Shown here: one piece after another, positions 1-10,373 of the stretch
How positions within the stretch are numbered: position 1 is the first letter of the stretch
Layout of the letters: the number at the start of each line of letters is the position of its first letter
Assembly: GCA_023105745.1 (NCBI GenBank)
Contig: JALGQZ010000004.1
Span: forward strand, 63,585,112 to 63,649,111
Direction of reading: 5' to 3'
Origin: Austropuccinia psidii
Lineage: Eukaryota; Basidiomycota; Pucciniomycetes; Pucciniales; Sphaerophragmiaceae
DNA: 64,000 nucleotides
Made by a program: the position numbers and the translations under genes
Notes under the pieces: generated by a model
The model's database searches: none
The model's input: the letters and a program-made list of their open reading frames with translations, nothing else
What the model was told of the DNA's origin: nothing

Positions 1-634
1 GGTGTATAGCAATTGAGGGATTGACAGCCATCCTGGTGTCAAGGGTGGAGGTGATTTGATCGTGCAAGTGAGGCATAGAGAAGAATAGTGATAGAGTGAT
101 GATTTTATTACCATCACGCACACCAATTGGATTCTCAAGAGCTTCTATGGCTTCTCCAAGTTGCAGAGTGTGTTGAGTAATATTCAAGGATTGATCCATG
201 GGATTGAAAATAATACTGGCATGATGAATAACAGAAGACCAGGATGCCCAACTAAATTGGTTTTTCAATGCTTGATAGACATTTTGGGCATTTGGCATAA
301 ACAAACTTGATGTAATAGACTCAAATATAGAATGGTCAACACTATTCCAGATGAAAGCCAATGCAATTAGATTATGTCGGTAATCAGGATCTCAAGAAGC
401 ATTGTCAAAGTAAGTTACGTCACCAATAAAGACAGTGGCCCAAGCCTCTAGCATGTTGCAAGACCAAGTGTTGAGGTTAGTGCCAGCCATTGATAGCTTA
501 GGTCTAATCTTCTAAGAAGTTGTAAGAAATTGGTTAATTAAATCAGCTTGCTTATCAGCTCAGGTTACAGCATCACTTTCCTTTTCAATCGTTAAACCCA
601 ATATATCAGGGATATTGGCAGTTGAATCACCCAT
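1..634 (-). pseudogene. Degenerate Copia-type (Ty1/Copia) gag, 3' part outside the window
   Basis: Read on the minus strand from an ATG at 634-632, the sequence gives a Gag-like protein fragment of about 210 codons running off the left edge. Recognisable stretches include IPDILGLTIEKESDAVT, MAGTNLNTW and YQALKNQFSWASW, which I recognise as the capsid-like Gag of rust Copia elements (from memory). At least three in-frame stops break it, at 562-560, 514-512 and 394-392. The context suggests they arose from Trp, Gln and Arg/Gln codons by G-to-A or C-to-T changes. Gag would package element RNA in virus-like particles; this copy cannot encode an intact protein. A matching primer binding site and LTR edge lie just upstream (right) of it. 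The family call is fairly sure; the rest of the element is not visible. Confidence 0.7.
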
Positions 635-771
635 TTTTGATTTGAAAAATTTCCCAGGACAAGTTGTTGATGCCAGTTCACAATCTTCAGGAGGAGAAAA
701 GATAAAAAATATGAGAAATGAAAGCAATTGGGATGAGGTATATTAATTATTCAACGCTTCTGGCAGATGAA

Positions 772-782
772 GGCCCATAACC
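772..782 (-). other. Candidate Copia primer binding site (initiator tRNA-Met anticodon region)
   Basis: The plus strand reads GGCCCATAACC, which equals the anticodon stem-loop of eukaryotic initiator tRNA-Met (GGGCCCAUAACC). On the minus strand, the coding sense of the adjacent gag, GGTTATGGGCC is therefore complementary to the inside of that tRNA. Copia-type elements are known to prime from a half tRNA-iMet cut in the anticodon loop. It abuts the inferred LTR edge and lies about 140 bp upstream of the gag ATG, as expected. Confidence 0.6.
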
Positions 783-1130
783 TGTTATTGCGGTTTATGA
801 TTACTATTATATTATAATATGAATTTATTGTAATTACAGATATGCTAATTATTATTTAACTATTAATTTATATTGATATCCCCTTTTTGGATGTGTACCT
901 GTTATTTTGATAAATAATTATAATTTCAATTGGTAAAAGTAAATGATGAGATTGACGAAAAGATCTCCCCTAAGGAGATCCATTATTGAATTTTGACTGA
1001 AGCTTAAATACAAATGAAATATGATATGTAAATTTGTCTCTCTAATATATTAGGTTTCAACTTCTGTATAAGCATAATATAACCTGTATCCTGAGGATAC
1101 GAAAGTGAGACAGAGAGTTTGATTAGATTC
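783..1130 (-). repeat. Probable Copia LTR (outer boundary uncertain)
   Basis: Directly next to the primer binding site the plus strand starts TGTTATTGCGG, so in element orientation the LTR would end in ...AACA, the usual CA terminus. The outer end could not be fixed; 1130 is only an estimate from the change to plain AT-rich sequence. No second LTR is in the window. Confidence 0.35.
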
Positions 1131-4100
1131 AGGATTTAGCCTAGAATTTGATCAAATAATGAGAAAATTAACTTCAATAACAAATTATTGTAGGAATTTT
1201 GGATCTTAAATTTTTTAATTGGAAAAAATTTAATTATCAATTTATTTTAAAATAATAATCAATAATTTTTCAGTATCTTAAGCTCAAAGTTTTGAATTAT
1301 TTTAATATTCTCTTTTGACTAAATATATATTCAATAAAGTGATAAATTAGAGAACTTGAAATTTTCTTCAACCTTAAAAACCTCATAATTGATTTTCTTC
1401 ATCATATAATGAGCTCTTATTCATCCAAGTCATTTTTTTATCTAACTATAGCTACTCAATATTCATATTATTAATAAATATCTTTTCAAATTAAAATTAA
1501 TTAAGGTGATATTAAGTAATTATTAGAGATCTGAGAAATTTTATAACTATAAATAAATATATCTTTATATTTCAAATTAGCTAAAAGTTTTGAATTGAAA
1601 AAAAATTATTCAAGATAATTTGAATGAAATTCTTTACAGATTTCAAATTAAAGCCAAAATGAAAATGGATTTAAGAAAAAATCATGTTTTTTTTATTTTA
1701 TTTTTCATTTGACCTAAAGATACCAAAATTTCTGATTAAAATAAATTTTAAATGTATACATCATTCTTTAATTATAATTTTTTTTGGCTTTATATCTCAG
1801 TTTTGTGATTTCAAAAATGGTTAATTAAAAATTATAGTTCTATAGTAATTTTAATGTGTAAGAGACAAAATCTTAAATCTCAATTGATATAACAATTTAG
1901 TCTAAATTTTCCAATAAAGGTTGTGATTCCCAAAAAAAACAAATCCCAGTTGAAGTAGCTTTAATCATTAAATTTTTCTTTTAAATAATTCAAGCCAATC
2001 AGAGCTCTCTGGTATTTACAGGATTATCAACCCTTAATATATGGACTAAGAAACAAAAAATCTCTTTAATTTTTAACTGATTATATTTTCAATTGAAAAT
2101 AATAAAGTAATAATAATTGGAGAATTGATTTTCTTTAAGTATAAAAGTCAATTGATTTAATAATAAGGAAATTTTTTAAATATCTATTTCTATGACTAAT
2201 AATTAATTGAGATCTATTTATGTCTTTACTTTGAGGTTTTAATTTCAAAATTAATATTAAATTTTATTTTATTTTTTTTAAAAAAAAAATTAATTTAATT
2301 TATTTCTTCTTTCAACTGGATTTTATTATAATTTTATTGCAATTTTATGAAAACTTAATAATAACTTTTCTTTTTTAAAAAAAGGAAACAAAATGAAAAG
2401 AAAGGAAATTCAATTTTAATAAAAATTATAAATTACAAATTTATTTAATTTAGATTTTTTTTTTTTAAAATAAGTTATTAAAAAAGGATTTTAGAAAGGG
2501 AATTGGATTTATTTATATTAACATCACTCAATTTTGTAAAAATTTCTATTCAAATTTTATATTAATTTAGGAAAAATTTATGAAAATTTAATTAAATTCC
2601 CAAAATAAGATAAAAGTTTAAATTAAGTTTTAATAATAATAGAAATCAAAAAAAAACAATAATTGTTTTTTGTCAATTTTTAAAAAAAGAAATAATATTT
2701 TTTTGAATAAATTAATACTTAAGGAAAAAAAATAAAATATTAAAGTAATAATAATAATAAACTAAAGCCAAAAAAAATTCAAGAAATTAAATTAAATTAA
2801 AATTGATAATTAAATTTACATAAAAAAAATTCCATAATAATACAACTTTTAAAAATTTATTTCCCTTTGAAAATTATTAATAAATTTTTGATTTCATTTA
2901 CTGATAATTTGTAAATTCTTAATTTCTAATCATCATTTAAAATTTAAAATGATAATTTTATTTTGAGAAATTGTATGAAAAATTTATGAATACATTAATA
3001 AAGAAGCATTTTTTTTATTAAAGATTGAAATATACAAAAAAAAAACAATATTAAAAAATATTTTTAGCCAATATTTTGATTATTTGGTAAAATTAATAAA
3101 ACATTTTTCAAAAAAATATAGAAAGATCCATGTGTAAATATTTGAATTAAATTTATATAAAAAAATCATATTTTAAAAAAACAAGAATAAAATTAGGATT
3201 ATTGAGTTAATTTTAATCAATTTTAATAAAAGTTTCAAAATTTTTATAATCCAAATATTAAGATAAAAGAATTCTAAGTCTTGTATTATTCTCAAGTTAT
3301 TTATCAATTTATTAATAAATTATTAAAAGGTTACAATTTATAAATGGAGAGGTGTTTTTAAAGTAATCAGGTAAAATTTAGAATATTAAGACAAAAATAA
3401 AATTAATAATAAATAAAATTTTAATTTTTACTTTAATAAATACAAAGATCCTATCAGGTATTTACAATAAATTGAAAGTTCCTTTTCATTTTTTGAATTT
3501 CATTATTAAGAAAAAAAATTCATGATTAATCAAAGATAACATCACAGGGTTATGTCAGATTTTCTGAAAAGCTAAGTGATTCAAAGAATTCACATTTGAT
3601 AATGAGCTTTGTCCAAGCTAAAGCATGAAATTATTGATATTATCATCTAAATTTTTGGTTTATTGAAGAATAAAATAAGCCTTTTGGTTATAACACAAAA
3701 ACAATTGAACTGTATTAATAAGAGGTAAATTTCATTTTTAAATAGTATTTATAGAAATATAGAGGATTTCAATTCTAAATATTGAAGTCAAATTTTGAAA
3801 ATTATTTTCCTCAAAAAAATTTATCTGTTTTATGAAATTTTTACCAGAAAATCCCATTAATAATAAAAACAAAATTCCCTTCTTTACTACCCATAATAAA
3901 AATAATTATTTCAAAATATGATTTTTCATTAATTCTTAATTTCTGAACATTAATAATTCTTCAAAACAAAAATTATTTTATCATTCCTTTTTCAAAAGAA
4001 AATCCCACCTTTTATTATTTTATTTTTTTTTTCCAATCCTAAATATTAATGTTTTGATTCTTTTCCCCTCCAAAAAAGAAACCAGTTTACCAATCTCTTT

Positions 4101-4410
4101 TTCTTTAATTCATACTTTCCAAAAGAACCTCCTTACACACTACATTAACAATTTAAATCTAAATACAAATAATTTTCTCTTGAAATTAAATTTATTAAAT
4201 TAATTCATATTATTAAATATTTCATTTTATCATTTGAACCATATTTTTTTTGAACAAATATATTTCAAAGTATATAGAAAGTGTAAATTTAATTTGAAAT
4301 TTAATTAGTTTTCAATCAAAAATTAGTTCAATTATTAAAAAAAAATATTTAAATAAAAGAAGTTTTCCCTAGATTTTTTTATTTTTAAAAAAAAAAAAAT
4401 TTAAATAATA
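1131..4410. other. AT-rich stretch without recognisable gene
   Basis: About 3.3 kb of very AT-rich sequence with many A and T homopolymer runs and no open frame of useful length. I see no tRNA-like, TIR or LTR signature. It is probably decayed repeat sequence. Confidence 0.6.
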
Positions 4411-4545
4411 GGGGGTGTCAAAGTCACCAAATCCCGCCTTAAAATAACATGGGATTTGGACCCCAAATCCCAACACTAAATCCCGGGTTTTTTATGTGTA
4501 AATCCAATGGTATTTTGACCAAATCCCATGCATCTGGGATTTCAG
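4411..4545 (+). repeat. Left terminal region with repeated GGGATTT/AAATCCC motifs
   Basis: Within about 135 bp the heptamer AAATCCC or its complement GGGATTT occurs around six times, in both orientations, some inside short palindromes. The outermost bases match the inverted right end. In Harbinger systems a Myb-like protein binds subterminal repeats; these motifs are candidates for that role (inference). Confidence 0.6.
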
Positions 4546-4705
4546 CTTGAAACCTAACCCAAAATAGTACTCACAATTCATACCTGCACAACATATTCTT
4601 CTACACTCCATTTTGGACAATCTGACCGAACAGCTTACAGTCCATTTATACTTCTTCATCCATATAATAATGCCTTGATCCAAAGCAAGACAAATCAAGA
4701 CAGAT

Positions 4706-5884
4706 ATGAAAATCACCTCTATCCTGCCTCATCCATCAGGTCACTCAATACATACAGATTATTTAACCATAATTAATTGGCTTTCAGTCAAAGTCAATTT
4801 TGAGTCATGTTTTGGTACTAGTGGTTCAACAACTATTGGAAGACTTCCCTCATCAAAGCAGCATGGATTTCAGCTTATGGCAATTGAGGTCAACAAAAAA
4901 TCACGTAATCGACTAAACCTTAGCTCAAGCAGCATCCAAGATTGATGGCAAACATATAAAAAGAAATATATGGCAGCAAAAAAATTCGAGAATTTAACTG
5001 GGGCTGGAATCACGGAAGAAGATGAGAGTAAAGGAATAAAGTCAATGAGTGAAAAGCTTGAAGGTATGTGTCCTTGCTATGCTGAAATGGATGGGCTCTT
5101 TGGCCACAAGCCCAATGTCACTCCAGTTGCAAGCTATGATTCACAAGCAAAAGACAGCTTAAATGGTGATGATGATGTTTTGCCCAATAAGGTAAGTTAT
5201 TGTCTCTTCCTTTTTTACCTGTTATAATTAAACCTCATTTGCTTTTTAAAGGAGAATAATGGATTGGAATCACCCCTCAATCTTGTTCCTTTGGTTAATA
5301 ATGAAGATGACTTTGTTCAAGCGGAAAACCTTCAAGATGAATCAGTAAGTATGTTTAAGCCTGATACTTATGAAATCCATTGTTGATTATTTCTCCTTTG
5401 AACAGAAAATTAAATCCATAATGCATTCAACACAAAAGCGTAATCGAGCATTGACACCCAACTTGAATGACAAGAGTGGCTCTAGGAAAAGGCCAATGGA
5501 TATGTTTGCACCGACATATGCCAGTTTGCTTGAATCATGGCAAAAGGGTATGTTTTGGAATTATGGCTACTCTGATCAATCCCACTGACTAAATTCATGA
5601 TTTGTAGCCCGTGAAACCAGTGACAATGCTTGTTTGGAGTGGGACAGGGAGAGGTGGAATGAAGAGAAGGCAAGCAACGGTTTGAAGAAGTCAAGTTGCA
5701 AAAGCAAATGGAGCTTGAGGAGAAGCAACATGCAAAGAAATATGAATTTGAAAAAGAAAAGTGGAATGGTGAATTGGAATTGAAGGAAAAGCAATGCCAG
5801 ATGGATCTCACTATAGCGGCATTGTCATCAAGCAGGCCAATCAGGGAGCTGGAACACATTCTGGCATTAATCAGTAAAAAATAA
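4706..5884 (+). pseudogene. Myb/SANT-like DNA-binding protein of the Harbinger-type element (broken)
   Basis: A four-exon model fits: 4706-5191, 5252-5344, 5406-5547 and 5608-5884, with GT-AG introns of about 60 nt. It encodes about 332 residues once one missing base is allowed for. The first exon has the pattern of rust Myb/SANT-like transposon proteins (YLTIINWLSVKVNFESCFG, then Trp-Gln-Thr-Tyr-Lys, then the MCPCYAEMDGLFG motif). The C-terminal part is a charged, Glu/Lys-rich predicted coiled coil (about 5696-5800). In Harbinger transposons such a protein binds the element ends and helps bring the transposase to the nucleus. Two lesions are seen: TGA at 4943-4945, which fits an ancestral CGA, and a one-base deletion near 5674 before the coiled coil. 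Start chosen at the first ATG in the open frame. Confidence 0.65.
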
Positions 5885-7347
5885 CTTATTACATATATGT
5901 AATGTGATCAATTTATATGTGGTGCTTGTTCAATAAATCTTATGTTTATGTTTAATTATTGATCTTATGTCATGAAATCTAACTCCACTTTATTACCAAA
6001 TGGAAATTTCCATGTTTACGCATGATTGGGGCACCAACTTGCAATTTCAATTTCATATGACATTTATTTGCAATTTCAGACAGATTGGACAATTTGGGCA
6101 AGTTTTGCATTGAGAATTTATATGCAGTCTGTTCAAAAATCAAATTTGATGAAGGCTTTTTTCCCTTTTTATAAAAATTTCATTTTATGGTTTTTTTTTT
6201 TAATTTTTTCATCTTTTTATATATGTTTTTTTTAATTTAATGGTTATTTTTTTTTTGGTTTGAAGGGTTTCAACTTTTAATTGGGAAATGTCCCTTGTTT
6301 TGTTGATTTTTGATTTTTAATTCTTAATTTTTAATTTTTTTACAAGAGTTGATTTTTTTCTTTAATTTCTTTTAATTTATTTTTTTTTATTTTTACTTTT
6401 AAAAAAATCCAATTTAAAAAAAAAAACCTTTTTTTTAAATTTCAAATCTCAAATTTCACTTTTTTTTTCATTTATACTTTTTACCCCTCCCTCTTAAAAA
6501 AAATTCACCAATTTTTTTTTATTTTTATTTTTTTCTAATTTTACTTTTCACCCTTCCCTCTAAAAAAAAAACCCACCTTTTTTAAAATTCAGGTAAGTGA
6601 ATTTCTCTTCTTTTTGTTTAATCACAACCATCTTTTACTAATTTTTTTGATTTTTATATAGGTAATTCTCTTTTTGTTTTTTAAAATTTTTTTAATCAAG
6701 TTTTTGCACCTCTCAAACTCACCCACCCATCACCATCATCATCCACAACTAACCCACTCATCACCATCATCAACCACCATCCACCTCCCAACCCCACCTC
6801 ACTAACCCTGGAACCTCCCAAATAGGCTCCTGGGAGGTTCCAGGGCCTGAGGCCTTAAAATCAATCCGAATCGATCCGGAATCAATTTGGAAGGCCTCTC
6901 AAATCGATTCCGAATCAATTTGGGATTGTTTTAGCTCATCATCATTCTAATGGCCCCTAGAGGCCATTAGAATGATTGTTTTGTTTTATTTTTTTAATTA
7001 TATCATTCAAATGAAAAAAGATACTGATACCTTTTTTTTTTCTTTTTCATTTCTGGAAATTGAAAACTGATCTCTTTTTTTTTTCTTATGATTCATTTAT
7101 TGACTTTGAATAATATGTTACTGATTTTTTTTTTTTTTTTTTTTATTCATTTATTTTATTTCAAAAATCTTTGACTGATAATGATTTCTTTTTTACTGAT
7201 GTTTTTTTTTTTTTTTAATCATTTATTTTATTTCCAAAATCATTAATCATTACTGACCCTTGATTGATTTTTTATTTTAATTTTTGTTTCACTTTTTTAT
7301 TTATTTGTTCATATGGGGGAGGATTAATTATAAGAATTTATTTTGCA
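5885..7347. other. AT-rich internal spacer of Harbinger copy 1 with two strong hairpins
   Basis: This 1.46-kb stretch is rich in T runs and holds no gene that I can see. Two perfect inverted repeats stand out. One is TGGAACCTCCC at 6809-6819 with its complement at 6832-6842. The other is a 15-bp stem at 6941-6955 pairing with 6962-6976, with the 6-nt loop CCTAGA. A hairpin at the corresponding place survives in copy 2 (62,867-62,893). Short repeats around AATCGATTCCGAATC lie between the two hairpins. Confidence 0.55.
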
Positions 7348-8699
7348 ATGTCATTTCTTTTCCCATCCCTTCCATCATCCTTAAAATTCAAAAAAAAATC
7401 TCCTCCTCCCTCTCATTCTTCCAATCATTTTGATGATGTCATGGTTAGGACTAAACCAGACTCAGCACATCATCAGAATTATTTGAAAGATGATGAAGCT
7501 CATATTACTCCTCTTGATGTCATGGTTAGGACTAAACCAAATATAGGACATCATGAGGATAATAATACCAAATTAAATAATAAAAGAAAGCTCACCCAAA
7601 GCCAAATACAACACATCCATGATTCAAAATGAATAATGTCTCACCTTGGCCATTCCAAAAAAGAATTTAAAAACTTTTCAACAATTTTGATTGACAAGAA
7701 ATCTGCCAATGCCTCATGGTTAAAGCTTCCATCACTTAACACTCTCCCCCACCCTTATATCCTCATTAATAAAGCATCCAAGCCGTTTTTGGCTGTCATC
7801 ATATATGAAATAACCTCATTTGATAATTCTTCTGGCCACTCTCAAATTCTGCGAAACATCATCATGACATTAATGTCCTTATCTCAAAATTGACAAGAAA
7901 TTAAAACCAATAAGCAACTCCAAGGTGGCATTATGAAAGGTATTGGGTTTTGATCTGGTTCTGATGCTGGAAAATCTGCAGGTGTGTGATATTTTTGGCA
8001 TATTACCTTAATAATTACTGACTAATTAAAAAATTATTAGGTGTTTACTCCAGAAAACCCGGTTTAACTCCTCATCAAATTGAAACAGATAACAATCAAT
8101 GGATCAAGCTTCATCAATATGACGAATTTGTTTACTCAAGAATCTCCCATTTTTCAAAATTAGCAGCAAATGAAAATCAATCATTAATGGAAGCAGCCCA
8201 ATTACCCAGCTTCAGTCAACTCAAATGGACTTCTGCCAATCCCAAGGAAGAATTCAAATCGTTTACCAATGTCATTGTCACCCAAGATGGATTTTTCAAT
8301 AAGCCACACAAAGATTTAAACAATCTCAATGCCTGGACTTATGGTATATTTTCTTTTGTATCAAAAAAATATTTCCTTCCGCTTCCTACTATCTTCACCC
8401 CCTCTGGACATGGCTTACACTTCCCCGAATTAAAAATGGAGATTGATTTTTCAAAAAAACCTGGCATCATGGAAATTCTTTGGAAGACATCAACAATGGT
8501 TCATCATACAACAAAACCACCTCCAGAAATTATCAATCATGACGAAATTACTCATTTTGGATGTTCTTTTCAAATAAACCATAAATTATTTAATGTAGGT
8601 GACAAATTCTTGGAAATCACACCCACCGAAATTAATTCAAGAGTCAATGGGTACTTTGAAAGAAATATGCAGGATCAAAAAAGAACTAAAAAATCTTAA
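7348..8699 (+). pseudogene. TET/JBP-like 2OG-Fe(II) dioxygenase gene carried by the Harbinger-type element (broken N-terminal half)
   Basis: Two exons fit, 7348-7981 and 8041-8699, joined by a 59-nt GT-AG intron, giving about 430 codons. In-frame stops at 7630-7632, 7891-7893 and 7951-7953 disable exon 1; exon 2 is fully open. Exon 2 has the hallmarks of the Tet-like 2OG-Fe(II) oxygenase family common in rusts: FTNVIVTQDGFFNKPHKD with the HxD iron ligands (His 8307-8309, Asp 8313-8315), a later His pair in MVHHTTKPPP (8502-8507) and the conserved strand THFGCSFQIN. TET/JBP enzymes oxidise methylated or unmodified pyrimidine bases in DNA; what this one acts on is unknown. The N-terminal part has two copies of VMVRTKP separated by 27 residues. 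Start chosen because copy 2 shares the MSF start and following residues. It could instead be another double-stranded beta-helix oxygenase. Confidence 0.6.
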
Positions 8700-8786
8700 T
8701 CGTAAATACTTCTATTTTATGAATAACATCTCCACTCCGCTGTATGCCAATAAATTAATTTTATAAAACATTAGTCCTGATGAAAT

Positions 8787-10033
8787 CTATAATTGACTAT
8801 TTTTCCATGCCAAAGTGATTGGTTTAATTTCTTCACGAATATTTACCACATCTTCCCCAATGTCATTGTTGGCCGGATTTTCCGCATGTGGTGGATCATC
8901 ATCTTCATATAAATGAAACCACTCATCACCAATTTGAGCTAACATATTATGTAATATCGTGCAAGACACAACCCAACTAACAAAATATTCAATTTCATGA
9001 TTATCCCTCATTTGATTTTGCATTTCCCTTAGAGAAAACCACATCCCCTTCAAAATTCCAATTGCATGCTTGATTCTGAGCGTTGATTTTGCTAGACAGT
9101 AATTGAAAGAACGGTTGTCTTCATTATGTGCTACAACTCCCTTATATGCTGGAACAACCCAAGGAGAGCTTGCATATGCCGAATCTGCAAGTAAATATTG
9201 ATCCTTTTCATAAAACACTTAAGGTGTTTGTGCTATTTTCATATGTTGATAGACATTTGAATCATGAAGTGACCCAGTACGACCAACATGCAGAGCAGTG
9301 AACTGTTTGTTGATATTGCAAACCAGTTGTATTGACATAGAATACCTTATATGTAAACCATCAGTAAGATTGAAATAAAGAATAAAGATTAAACAGCTTA
9401 CCTTTTTTTGCAATCAAAATACGCTTCACCATCATTGGCAGGACGTTGTGATAATGGTATGAGACTCCCATCAATAAACCCAATGCACCCAGGGAAGCCT
9501 TCTGCTTGCATTACTTGAGACATCTCTCTGCGTTGTTCTATTGTTGGCTACACAATCACTTTGCGCTTCAGCTTCATTAATATCTGGATGACTCTTTGAG
9601 TGTACAACACAATAGCCCCATGGCTAATTCCAAACAACATTCCAATCTTTCCCAAAGCGGCCCCATTTCCATTTTATCCTAGCCTTGATAATGCCACAGC
9701 CAATTGGATGGCAGGATTGTGTTGTTTTTTTTGTGATTATTTTTTAAACTTTTTATCAGCTTGAATTTGTGAAACCAATTTTTCAAATGATTCATGTGTG
9801 GTCCTACATAGCCGTCGAAACTTTTCAGATGATAATGTCTGTAAATCATTCATTGTATACATGTAATGAGATGGATATCTTCTACAAGGATTGATTTATC
9901 TTTGTGATGTTATCATATCTAGTAAGATTATATCTTCCTGGATATCAGAATCACTATCAGAGTTGAGAGCATCAATAAACTGAAGTGAGTTCAAGGTCTG
10001 AAGTAAAGGTAGCCTTTGCGATGCCTTGGGCAT
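8787..10033 (-). pseudogene. PIF/Harbinger DDE transposase (DDE_4-like), broken
   Basis: Read on the minus strand from ATG at 10033, with an intron at 9401-9346 (56 nt), to a TAA/TAG at 8789-8787. The N-terminal part contains the helical DNA-binding type segment ending FGISHGAIVLYT. Then come the first catalytic Asp in GFIDGSLIPL, the second in GSLHDSNVY, and the third region LRIKHAIGILKGMW, where the family's catalytic Glu appears as Lys (codon at 9071-9069). Several in-frame stops occur, for instance in SQR-stop-INP and VIV-stop-PTIEQ, and one before VFYEKDQYLL at about 9221. The enzyme would cut and rejoin element ends. It is convergent with the dioxygenase gene, leaving 87 bp between them. 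This copy is certainly inactive. Confidence 0.8.
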
Positions 10034-10189
10034 GGTAAATGAAGAAAAGGCTGGTAGTAAATGCAATTTGAAATCAAATAACTTAATAAATGATGAGTGT
10101 ATTTAGATTTTATGCAAGGGAAGGAAATTTTTATGCAATTTAACATGCCCTTACTGAGTTGTGTGTTTGAAAAATGTGCCTTTATGGGA

Positions 10190-10373
10190 AGCTAAAGGTG
10201 GGATTTTGGTATCTAAACACAGGATTTGGTACCAAAAAACCTGTGTTTTGGTACCTCAAAATACCTCACCTCTTGAGGTGTGGGATTTCCCAAATCCCAA
10301 AGAATTAATGCGGGATTTTGGCAAAAAAAAACTTGGGATTTTGAGTGTGGGATTTGGTAACTTTGACAGCCCC
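10190..10373 (-). repeat. Right terminal region with repeated GGGATTT/AAATCCC motifs
   Basis: The inverted counterpart of the left end. It holds about seven GGGATTT-type motifs, GGTACC-centred inverted repeats, and the small palindrome CACCTCTTGAGGTG. The start of the third family member at 63,891-64,000 is nearly the reverse complement of this region, which confirms it as the family's end sequence. Confidence 0.7.

Larger units (their letters stand above)
4411..10373 (+). mobile_element. PIF/Harbinger-type DNA transposon, copy 1, with Myb-like, dioxygenase-like and transposase genes
   Basis: The ends are inverted: left GGGGGTGTCAAAGTCACC at 4411, right ...GGTAACTTTGACAGCCCC ending at 10373. 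The right flank is TAA; the left flank is ATA, so the 3-bp target duplication expected for PIF/Harbinger (TTA/TAA) is imperfect here, though two other family members (57,678 and 63,891) both follow TTA. Inside, in order: a Myb/SANT-like gene (+), an AT-rich spacer with hairpins, a TET/JBP-like dioxygenase gene (+) and a DDE transposase gene (-) facing it. All three genes carry stops or frameshifts, so this copy is dead. At about 6 kb it is long for the superfamily because of the extra gene and spacer. The same order, read from the other end, recurs at 57.7-63.9 kb, so the gene content belongs to the family rather than to chance nesting. Confidence 0.75.

Noticed and set aside
5482..5859. Minus-strand frames opposite the Myb-like gene
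   Set aside because: Antisense of the coiled-coil-encoding GA-rich exon, giving an artificial Ser/Phe/Leu-rich reading.
7264..7347. Upstream extension of the dioxygenase-like frame to 7264
   Set aside because: The extension starts at a TTG in T-rich spacer. The ATG at 7348 begins the block shared with copy 2.
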